From the NCBI RefSeq assembly GCF_037203705.1, contig NZ_JBBCAT010000001.1, positions 903,418-967,417 on the forward strand: a stretch of DNA of 64,000 bases. Reading direction: 5' to 3'. Source of the stretch: Prosthecomicrobium sp. N25. Its GTDB lineage: Bacteria; Pseudomonadota; Alphaproteobacteria; Rhizobiales; Ancalomicrobiaceae. Below, piece by piece: positions 57,629 to 64,000 of this stretch (positions within the stretch are counted from its first letter, which is position 1; each line of letters begins with the position of its first letter). The notes under the pieces are model-generated. The model did not search any database and was not told where the DNA came from. It saw only the letters and a list, made by a program, of their open reading frames with translations. The translations under genes were made by a program, and so were the position numbers.

Positions 57629-60049
57629 TCAGCCGCGCAGCACCGCCCCGGTCGCCTTCGCGGCGGCGGCCACCACCTTGGCGCCGAGCGCCTCGATCTC
57701 CTCGTCCGTCATGGTCTTGCCCTGCGGCTGCAGGACGACCTCGATGGCCACGGACTTCTTGCCCTCGCCGATCGCCGGACCGCGGAAGACGTCGAAGACG
57801 CCGACCTCCGTGATCAGGGTCTTGTCGGCCCCGCGCGCCGCCTTGACGAGCCTGTCAGCCTCCACCGCCTCGTCGACCACGAAGGCGAAGTCGCGCCGCA
57901 CCGGCATCAGCTCGGAGACCGACAGCGCGCCCTTGGAGCGGGTCGGCCGGGCCTTCGGCTCCGGCACGGCCTCGAGCATCACCTCGAAGGCGACCAGCGG
58001 GCCGCCCACGTCGAGGGCCTCCAGGAGCCGCGGGTGCAACTCGCCGAAGACCGCCAGCACGTTCTGCGGCCCGAGCTGGAAGACGCCCGAGCGGCCCGGG
58101 TGGTACCAGGCCGGCGCGGTCCGCGCGAGCTGGACCCGGTCGACCGGCGCGCCGAGCGCCTCCAGGACCGCCAGCGCGTCCGCCTTCGCGTCCGCCCACG
58201 AGACCGTCGGCGCGCTGCCCGACCAGTGCCGTCCGGCCCCGGTCATCACCGCGGTGCCCCGCCTGACGCCGCTCGCATGGGTCTTCTGATCCTCCGGGCG
58301 ATCGCCGCGGAACACCTGGCCGACCTCGAACAGGGCGACGTCGCCGAGGCCCCGGTCGGCGTTGCGCTGGGCCGCGCCGAGAAGGCCGGGCAGCAGGCTG
58401 GGCCGCATGTCGGAGAGGTCGGCGGCGATCGGGTTGGCGAGCGCCAGCGCCGGCTGCCCGCCGCCGAACTGCTCGGCCTCCGCCTTCGACACGAAGGACC
58501 AGGTCACCGCCTCCATCATGCCGCGCGCCGCCAGCGTCCGCCGCGCGCGCGACCGGCGCACCTGCAGGAGCGTCAGCACCTTCTCGCCGACCGAGCCCAT
58601 GCGCTCGAGCGGCTTCAGCGGCACGTTCTTCAGGCCGTGGATGCGCACCACCTCCTCGACCAGGTCGGCCTTGCCGTGGATGTCGCCGCGCCAGGACGGC
58701 GGCGAGACGCGGAACTCGTCGGTCGCCGAGACGACGATGAATCCGAGCCGCTCCAGGATGTGCTTCACCTCGATCCAGTTGAGGTCGAGCCCCGAGAGGC
58801 GCTTCACCTCCGAGAGCGGGAAGGTGATGATCCGGTCCGGATCGGGCGCCGCCCCGACGCGCACCACCTCGGACGGCTCGCCGCCGCACAGGTCGAGCAC
58901 CATCCGGGTCGCGAGCTCGATCCCGGGCCCCAGGAAGGCCGGGTCGACGCCGCGCTCGAAGCGGTAGCGCGCGTCCGATACGATGCCGGTCCGCCGGCCT
59001 GTCTCGGCGATCTTCAGCGGGTCGAAATAGGCGCACTCGATGAAGACGTTGCGCGTCTCCTCCGAGCAGCCCGTGTCCTCCCCGCCGATGATGCCGCCGA
59101 GCCCGAGCACAGCCCGGTCGTCGGCGATGACGCACATCCGCTCGTCGACCGCGTAGGTCTTGTTGTCGAGCGCCAGGAAGCTCTCCCCGGTCCGGCCCAT
59201 GCGGGCCCGGATCGTGCCGGTGAGCTTGTCGGCGTCGTAGACGTGGAGCGGCCGCCCGCGGTCGAGCGAGATGTAGTTGGTGATGTCGACCAGCGCGTTG
59301 ATGGGCCGTAGCCCGACCGCGCGCAACCGCTTCTGCACCCACTCCGGGCTCGGCCCGTTCCGGACCCCGCGGACATACCGGCCGAAGAAGGCCGAGCATG
59401 CGGCCGAATCCTCGGGCGCGAGCGCCAGTTCGACCTTCTGCGGGGAGGGGAAGAGCCCGTGGATGCCGCGCATCGGGTCCGGCTTCAGGGTGCCGAGGTC
59501 CGTCGCCGCGAGGTCCCGCGCGATGCCGCGCACGCCGGTGCAGTCCGCCCGGTTCGGCGTCAGCGAGACGTCGATGACCGGGTCGTCGAGCTCCGCATAG
59601 GCCACGTAGGAGAGGCCCACCGGCGCGTCCGACGGCAGTTCGATGATGCCCGTGTGGTCGTCGGAGAGCTGCAGTTCCGCCGCCGAGCAGAGCATGCCGC
59701 GGCTCTCCACCCCCCGGATCGTGCCGACCCCGAGTGTGATGTCCTTGCCCGGGATGTAGGTCCCGGGCGGCGAGAAGACGGACTTCATGCCGGTGCGGGC
59801 GTTCGGGGCGCCGCAGACGACCTGCACCGGCTCGCCGTGGCCGGTATCGACCATGCAGACGCGCAGCCGGTCCGCGTTCGGGTGCTGCTCGGCCGAGATC
59901 ACATACGCGACCGTGAAGGGCCGGAGCGCCTTCGCCTTGTCGTCGACGCCCTCGACCTCCAGGCCGATCATCGTCAGCGTCTCGACGATCTCGTCGAGCG
60001 ACGCGCTCGTGTCGAGGTGGTCCTTCAGCCAGGAAAGGGTGAACTTCAT
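57629..60049 (-). CDS. pheT: Phenylalanyl-tRNA synthetase beta subunit
   Basis: 806 residues. N-terminal core [21 protein letters not shown], a tRNA-binding (EMAP-like) domain ([16 protein letters not shown]), B3/B4 editing domain ([19 protein letters not shown]), B5 domain ([13 protein letters not shown]), catalytic-like core ([19 protein letters not shown]) and a C-terminal FDX-ACB domain ([15 protein letters not shown]). With PheS it charges tRNA-Phe as an alpha2beta2 enzyme. It is separated from pheS by a small membrane-protein gene, with 31 bp between that gene and pheT. Confidence 0.97.
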   Translation of the reverse strand: MKFTLSWLKDHLDTSASLDEIVETLTMIGLEVEGVDDKAKALRPFTVAYVISAEQHPNADRLRVCMVDTGHGEPVQVVCGAPNARTGMKSVFSPPGTYIPGKDITLGVGTIRGVESRGMLCSAAELQLSDDHTGIIELPSDAPVGLSYVAYAELDDPVIDVSLTPNRADCTGVRGIARDLAATDLGTLKPDPMRGIHGLFPSPQKVELALAPEDSAACSAFFGRYVRGVRNGPSPEWVQKRLRAVGLRPINALVDITNYISLDRGRPLHVYDADKLTGTIRARMGRTGESFLALDNKTYAVDERMCVIADDRAVLGLGGIIGGEDTGCSEETRNVFIECAYFDPLKIAETGRRTGIVSDARYRFERGVDPAFLGPGIELATRMVLDLCGGEPSEVVRVGAAPDPDRIITFPLSEVKRLSGLDLNWIEVKHILERLGFIVVSATDEFRVSPPSWRGDIHGKADLVEEVVRIHGLKNVPLKPLERMGSVGEKVLTLLQVRRSRARRTLAARGMMEAVTWSFVSKAEAEQFGGGQPALALANPIAADLSDMRPSLLPGLLGAAQRNADRGLGDVALFEVGQVFRGDRPEDQKTHASGVRRGTAVMTGAGRHWSGSAPTVSWADAKADALAVLEALGAPVDRVQLARTAPAWYHPGRSGVFQLGPQNVLAVFGELHPRLLEALDVGGPLVAFEVMLEAVPEPKARPTRSKGALSVSELMPVRRDFAFVVDEAVEADRLVKAARGADKTLITEVGVFDVFRGPAIGEGKKSVAIEVVLQPQGKTMTDEEIEALGAKVVAAAAKATGAVLRG

Positions 60050-60080
60050 GGGATCTGTCCTCGGTGGACCGGACCGCCGG

Positions 60081-60608
60081 TCAGCGGACGAGCGCGGCGA
60101 GCGCCGCGACGAGGAGGATGGGGATGAAGCCGATGGTCGCCACCGTCGCGACCCGGAGCGCCTTCCGGTAGACGTTCTTCCGGACCGAGATCTGGTAGGT
60201 CATCCGGTCCAGGATCAGGTCGACCGTCAGCGTCTCGTCCATGCGGAAGTCGAGCGCACCGAACACCCGGGTGCAGCGCAGCAGCATCGCGGCGAGCGCC
60301 GCGAAGAGGCTCGCCAGCACGGCGGCCAGCAGCGCGATCAGGCGTGGCCCGAAGGTCGCGATCATGGCGCCCACCGCGATGAGCAGGCTGCAATGGACGA
60401 GCAGCATGGCAATCTTCTGGTCGATCGCCTCGAGCTGCTTCTCCAGGAAGGCGTCGCGCCGGGCGTATTCCGGGTGCGTCGCCATGATCTCGCGCACGCG
60501 GACATACGAACTCTCGTCGCGTTCGCCCGCAAAATCGAGCACGAACTCGTCGAGCTTGGCTACGATCGCATCCATCATCGGTCCCGTTCTCCCGGTCGCC
60601 GCGCTCAT
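60081..60608 (-). CDS. Membrane protein of unknown function encoded between pheS and pheT
   Basis: 175 residues if the ATG overlapping the pheS stop (ATGA) is used; an ATG 30 bases later, [12 protein letters not shown], is nearly as good. A charged N-terminal half ([20 protein letters not shown]) is followed by a hydrophobic hairpin ([39 protein letters not shown]) and a last membrane helix ([19 protein letters not shown]). I do not recognise it. Its position and overlap mean it is co-translated with the Phe-tRNA synthetase; a functional link is possible but unproven. Confidence 0.75.
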   Translation of the reverse strand: MSAATGRTGPMMDAIVAKLDEFVLDFAGERDESSYVRVREIMATHPEYARRDAFLEKQLEAIDQKIAMLLVHCSLLIAVGAMIATFGPRLIALLAAVLASLFAALAAMLLRCTRVFGALDFRMDETLTVDLILDRMTYQISVRKNVYRKALRVATVATIGFIPILLVAALAALVR

Positions 60609-61690
60609 GCCGCGCTCAATCCCCCGAACAGCGTGGGAAGGTCGAGCGGCCTGAAGCCGTAGTGCTTGAGCCAGCGCGCGTCGGCGTCGAAGAAGGCTCG
60701 CAGGTCCGGCATGCCATACTTGAGCATGGCGATCCGGTCTATGCCCATGCCCCAGGCGAAGCCCTGGTACTCGTCCGGATCGATGCCGCCGAACTTCAGC
60801 ACGTTCGGATGCACCATCCCGCAGCCGAGGATCTCCAGCCAGTCGTTCCCCTCGCCGAACTTGATCTCCGGTCCGGAGCGGTCGCAGCGGATGTCGACCT
60901 CCATGGACGGCTCCGTGAACGGAAAGAAGGACGGACGGAAGCGCATCTCGACGTGCTCGACCTCGAAGAAGGCCTTGCAGAACTCCTGCAGGACCCACTT
61001 CATCGTTCCGATGGTCGATGTCTTGTCGATGACGAGGCCCTCGACCTGATGGAACATCGGCGTGTGCGTCTGGTCGGAGTCGCACCGGTAGGTCCGCCCC
61101 GGGATGATCACGCGGATCGGCGGCTTCTCTCGCTCCATCGTGCGGATCTGCACCGGCGAGGTGTGGGTGCGCAGGAGCATCCGCTCGCCGTCCGTCTTCG
61201 GCTGGAAGAAGAACGTGTCGTGCATCTCGCGCGCCGGGTGCCCGACGGGGAAGTTGAGCGCCGTGAAGTTGTAGTAGTCGGTCTCGATGTCGGGCCCCTC
61301 GGCGATGCGGAAGCCCATGTCGGCGAAGATCGCCGTGAGTTCGTCGACCACCTGGCTGATCGGGTGGATGCGGCCTTCCGCCGCCGGGTTGGGGCGGAGC
61401 GGCAGGGTGACGTCGACCGTCTCCCGCGCCAGCCGCGCGTCCAGGGCCGCGGCTTTCAGGGTCTCCCGCCGGCGCGCGAGCGCCTCGGTGACGCGGTCCT
61501 TCACGGCGTTGATCGCCGCCCCGGCGGTCCGGCGCTCCTCCGGGGCCATGCCGCCGAGTGTCTTCATGCGTTCGGAGACGGACCCCTTCTTGCCGAGCGC
61601 CGCCACGCGCACGGTCTCCAGGGCCGCCTCGTCGGCCGCCGCCTCGATCTCGCCGAGGATGGTCCGTTCCAGGGTCTCGATGTCGCTCAT
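60605..61690 (-). CDS. pheS: Phenylalanyl-tRNA synthetase alpha subunit
   Basis: 361 residues with an N-terminal coiled coil that contacts tRNA and the class II core: [14 protein letters not shown] (motif 2 region), [35 protein letters not shown] and the motif 3 glycine-rich [16 protein letters not shown]. Forms the catalytic subunit of PheRS. Ribosome site weak. The stop overlaps the next gene (ATGA). A GC-rich hairpin with a short T run lies 46 bp upstream, after rplT. Confidence 0.97.
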   Translation of the reverse strand: MSDIETLERTILGEIEAAADEAALETVRVAALGKKGSVSERMKTLGGMAPEERRTAGAAINAVKDRVTEALARRRETLKAAALDARLARETVDVTLPLRPNPAAEGRIHPISQVVDELTAIFADMGFRIAEGPDIETDYYNFTALNFPVGHPAREMHDTFFFQPKTDGERMLLRTHTSPVQIRTMEREKPPIRVIIPGRTYRCDSDQTHTPMFHQVEGLVIDKTSTIGTMKWVLQEFCKAFFEVEHVEMRFRPSFFPFTEPSMEVDIRCDRSGPEIKFGEGNDWLEILGCGMVHPNVLKFGGIDPDEYQGFAWGMGIDRIAMLKYGMPDLRAFFDADARWLKHYGFRPLDLPTLFGGLSAA

Positions 61691-61736
61691 GGGCGAAAAT
61701 CCGGTCAGGGGATCGGGAGCGGGGGCTCGGAACACG

Positions 61737-61764
61737 CAAAAGCCCCGCCGGGGCGGGCGGGGCT
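61737..61764 (-). terminator. Terminator after rplT, upstream of pheS
   Basis: Stem AGCCCCGCC / GGCGGGGCT (61741-61749 with 61756-61764), 6-base loop, then a short T run on the minus strand. No Phe-rich leader peptide is visible before it, so I read it as the rpmI-rplT terminator and not as an attenuator. Confidence 0.7.
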
Positions 61765-61829
61765 CTCTTCGGGGTCCGGAGGACCCGGGGATCGATGATG
61801 AATGCCGATCCGGCGCGAGCGTCCCGCGA

Positions 61830-62192
61830 TCAGGCCAGGGCGGCCTGAGCCTTGGCGACGAGGGCCTTGAACGCGTCCGGCTCGTGGATGGCGAGGTCCG
61901 ACAGCATCTTGCGGTCGACCTCGACGCCGGCCTTGTTCAGGCCGTCGATAAATCGGCTGTAGTTCAGGTTCCAGTCGATGTCGCGCACGGCGGCGTTGAT
62001 CCGCTGGATCCAGAGGGCGCGGAAGTTCCGCTTCTTTATCCGGCGGTCGCGGGTGGCGTACTGCATCGAGCGGTCGACGGCGGCCTTCGCCGTCCGGATG
62101 GTGTTCTTGCGGCGGCCATAGTAGCCCTTGGCGGCCTTCAGCACCTTCTTGTGCTTGGCGTGGGCGGTCACACCGCGCTTCACACGAGCCAT
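61830..62192 (-). CDS. rplT: 50S ribosomal protein L20
   Basis: 120 residues, starts [19 protein letters not shown] and ends [17 protein letters not shown], the full L20 with a very basic N-terminal extension that binds 23S rRNA during early 50S assembly. In many bacteria L20 represses its own operon through an mRNA leader. AGGAG precedes the ATG. It follows rpmI by 45 bp on the same strand. Confidence 0.98.
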   Translation of the reverse strand: MARVKRGVTAHAKHKKVLKAAKGYYGRRKNTIRTAKAAVDRSMQYATRDRRIKKRNFRALWIQRINAAVRDIDWNLNYSRFIDGLNKAGVEVDRKMLSDLAIHEPDAFKALVAKAQAALA

Positions 62193-62236
62193 GGTGGTTC
62201 TCCTATCGGGTCAAAGTCGTTCGTTGCGGATCGGGT

Positions 62237-62434
62237 TCACGCGTAGGGCATGAACTTGCGGATGATCCGCGCGTCGGGCTCGGCGAGCACGGTGGTGCCG
62301 CGGGCATTGCGCACGAACTTCGCCGTGCGCTTGATCATGCCGTGGCGCTTGCCGGCCTGCTGGACCTTGACCTTGCGGGTGGCCGTGAGCTTGAAGCGCT
62401 TCTTCGCGCCGCTCTTGGTCTTCATCTTGGGCAT
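62237..62434 (-). CDS. rpmI: 50S ribosomal protein L35
   Basis: 65 residues: [20 protein letters not shown] to [12 protein letters not shown], the usual L35. First gene of a two-gene rpmI-rplT operon that in this genome is separated from infC. A strong hairpin lies 55 bp upstream of the start, within the likely leader. Confidence 0.98.
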   Translation of the reverse strand: MPKMKTKSGAKKRFKLTATRKVKVQQAGKRHGMIKRTAKFVRNARGTTVLAEPDARIIRKFMPYA

Positions 62435-62737
62435 TTTGCTCTCTCTATGCCTTGCGGAGACGGTGGGGCGGCCCGAAGGCCACCCGAGCGCGCCGGCCGG
62501 TCGCCGGCGCGAGAACCCCCGTCATCCTGAGTTGATCTGGGTTCGAGCCTTCATGAACCGCCACGGCATGCCCTTACGCCGGTCGGTCCGAAAGACGGCC
62601 GGGTTATAGGATCATGGCGCGGGAAATGCAACGGGGCGGGCGTGCCTTCGCGCGGCGCCGCGCCGCCCCTTGAGTTGCCGGGCCCCTTCGAGAAGGATGG
62701 AGGCGTCGAACCCGGCTCCCTCGTGACGGATCAAGCC
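62435..62737. other. Divergent intergenic region rpmI / lrp (303 bp)
   Basis: No gene is seen. It contains the rpmI leader hairpin (62489-62511) and must hold the promoter of rpmI-rplT and that of the Lrp gene. I could not identify -35/-10 elements with confidence. Confidence 0.5.
62489..62511 (-). promoter_or_regulatory. Hairpin in the rpmI-rplT leader, possible L20 control site
   Basis: Perfect 9-bp stem (CGCGCCGGC with its complement) and a 5-base loop, 55 bp before rpmI. L20 or transcription attenuation controls this operon in other bacteria by leader structures, so a regulatory role is plausible but unproven. Confidence 0.35.
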
Positions 62738-63280
62738 ATGCCAGACCGCAAGATCGGCAGCGCCGCCGCCCGGCAGAAGCCGGCGAGGCCGGCCCGCGCC
62801 CCGGCCGAGGAGGCCCCGGACGGCCTCGGCCGGCAGGACCGCATCATCCTGCGCGCCCTGCAGGCCGATGCCCGGCTGACCACCGCCGAACTGGCCGAGA
62901 AGGCCGCCATGTCCACCTCTCCCTGCTGGCGCAAGGTGAAGCGCCTGGAGGAGGAGGGCTACATTACAGGCTACCACGCCACCGTCGACCCCAAGAAGCT
63001 CGGCTACGGCGTCCAGGCCTACGTGCTCGTCGGCACCGACACCACGGCCGAGGACCAGACCAACGCCTTCGAGGAGGCCGTCCGGGCCATGCCCGAGGTG
63101 CTCTTCTGCACGGGCGTGTCCGGCAGCGACGACTATATCCTCCATGTCGTCGCCCGCGACCTCGACGACTTCTACGAGAGCGTCTTCAACCGCATCCGCC
63201 GCCTGCCGCTCGTCCGCCGCACCCAGACCATGTTCGCCATGAAGTCGGTGAAGGCCTCCCTGGCCGTGCCGATCCCCTGA
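62738..63280 (+). CDS. Lrp/AsnC-family transcription regulator
   Basis: 180 residues. After a basic Ala/Pro-rich extension, the Lrp helix-turn-helix (LTTAELAEKAAMSTSPCWRKVKRLEEEGYI) is followed by the RAM ligand-binding domain (AYVLVGTD, MPEVLFCTGVSGSDDYILHV). The start is uncertain: this ATG has a weak site and in-frame GTG starts exist upstream. The kynurenine-formamidase-like gene begins 12 bases after its stop. Lrp regulators called KynR control tryptophan/kynurenine genes in other proteobacteria, so local regulation is likely. Confidence 0.88.
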   Translation: MPDRKIGSAAARQKPARPARAPAEEAPDGLGRQDRIILRALQADARLTTAELAEKAAMSTSPCWRKVKRLEEEGYITGYHATVDPKKLGYGVQAYVLVGTDTTAEDQTNAFEEAVRAMPEVLFCTGVSGSDDYILHVVARDLDDFYESVFNRIRRLPLVRRTQTMFAMKSVKASLAVPIP

Positions 63281-63292
63281 AGGAGGAGACCC

Positions 63293-64000
63293 GTGGCCGT
63301 CGATCCGCATTGGGAACGCGAGTTCAATCCCCGCCTGTCCGTCCCCGACGCCCCCGCCCTCTACGCCGACTGGCCGGTCCGCGCCGCCGGCACCCGCGCG
63401 CGGCGCCCTCCGGAGACCGTGGCGTATGGCACCCACCCGCGCGAGGCGATCGACATCTTTCGCGCCCCGGACGCCCGCGGCGCCCTCCTCTTCTTCCACG
63501 GCGGCTACTGGCGGGCCTTCTCCAAGGAGGACTTCTCCTGGGTCGCCGACGGCTTCGTCGACCAGGGCCTGACGGTTGCGGTCGCCGGCTACCCGCTCTG
63601 CCCGGACGTGACCCTCGCCCGCCTTTGCGAGTCGGCGCGCGCCGCCGCCGAGGCGCTCTGGCGCGACCACCTGTCCCCCTCCGAGCGCGCGCGCTTCGTC
63701 GTCAGTGGCCATTCGGCGGGCGGCTACCTGACCGCCCTGATGCTCGCCACCGACTGGACCGCCCGCGGCCTGCCCGTGAGCCCCTTCGCGGCCGCGCTTT
63801 CGGTCTCCGGCGTCTTCGACCTCACCCACTTCGTCGAGACCAGCATGAACGAGGTCGTCGGCCTGTCCCCGTCCGATGCCGCGGCCCTGAGCCTGACGAC
63901 GTCGGCGGTGCGGGCCCCGTGCCGCCTCGTCCTCGCCGTCGGGGCCGAGGAATCGGCCGAGTTCCACCGCCAGAGCGAGGGCCTGGCGAGGGCCTGGGCG
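63293..64000 (+). CDS. Alpha/beta hydrolase, kynurenine formamidase-like, 3' truncated
   Basis: 236 residues are visible and the frame runs past the window edge. The GTG follows a strong AAGGAGGAG. Motifs are LFFHGGYWRAFSKEDF (oxyanion HGGxW) and VVSGHSAGGYLTAL (nucleophile GHSAG), as in arylformamidase-like hydrolases; the catalytic His is probably beyond the window. These enzymes hydrolyse N-formylkynurenine in tryptophan breakdown. The assignment rests on the HGGYW motif and the adjacent Lrp regulator, so other ester or amide substrates remain possible. Confidence 0.85.
   Translation, partial: MAVDPHWEREFNPRLSVPDAPALYADWPVRAAGTRARRPPETVAYGTHPREAIDIFRAPDARGALLFFHGGYWRAFSKEDFSWVADGFVDQGLTVAVAGYPLCPDVTLARLCESARAAAEALWRDHLSPSERARFVVSGHSAGGYLTALMLATDWTARGLPVSPFAAALSVSGVFDLTHFVETSMNEVVGLSPSDAAALSLTTSAVRAPCRLVLAVGAEESAEFHRQSEGLARAWA

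Noticed and set aside
61737-61829. Phe attenuator with leader peptide before pheS
   Set aside because: No short ATG frame with Phe codons precedes the hairpin; it is read as the rplT terminator.

Overview
The window is a 64 kb piece of a very GC-rich (about 70 %) chromosome. Gene content places it in the Alphaproteobacteria, most likely Hyphomicrobiales (Rhizobiales). The markers are an alphaproteobacterial general stress response (NepR/PhyR/EcfG with an HWE-type kinase), TrcR (DUF1013), DUF1192, DUF2336, and infC separated from rpmI-rplT. I see no rRNA, tRNA, CRISPR array, integrase, transposase or prophage. The genus cannot be named from this sequence.

Layout. 1-9 kb: housekeeping and single genes (3' part of a PlsC/acyl-ACP synthetase fusion, cold-shock protein, wrbA, a Tat-type L,D-transpeptidase lipoprotein, recF coupled to a DUF1192 gene, a RibD-like reductase, a quinone oxidoreductase, trcR). 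9-17.6 kb: mtnA, then a probable pyrimidine or hydantoin catabolic cluster (carbamoylase, dihydropyrimidinase, ABC importer of NMT1/THI5 type) with a VapBC-like toxin-antitoxin pair in the middle. 17.9-20 kb: infC with an ATT start, a glycolipid-binding-family gene, and an AT-richer two-gene island of unknown function. 20-36.5 kb: an aldehyde dehydrogenase and an enolase-superfamily enzyme, then a glycogen cluster read leftwards: glgP-glgB-glgC-glgA-pgm-glgX/malQ, the last a single 1420-residue fusion. 36.7-46.7 kb: small envelope or stress proteins, a lipid-kinase-like gene, an aldo/keto reductase, an SbcD/SbcC-like (YhaO/YhaN) nuclease pair and a transglutaminase. 46.8-55.7 kb: the general stress response locus. 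55.8-64 kb: fumC, a small stress peptide, pheS-(membrane protein)-pheT, rplT-rpmI, an Lrp regulator and a truncated kynurenine-formamidase-like hydrolase.

The most notable part is the stress locus and its regulon. It holds one EcfG sigma factor, three NepR-type anti-sigma factors (one only 57 residues), two PhyR response regulators, an HWE sensor kinase, a stand-alone receiver and a Crp-type regulator. Reading the intergenic regions by eye I find eight exact matches to the EcfG promoter (GGAAC, 16-17 bp, CGTT). They lie in front of nepR2, phyR1, nepR3-ecfG and five stress or envelope transcription units, one of which begins with a 24-residue membrane peptide. Two weaker matches precede glgC and the sensor kinase. 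The expected logic is that the kinase phosphorylates PhyR, phospho-PhyR sequesters NepR, and EcfG is released to drive these promoters, including those of its own regulators.
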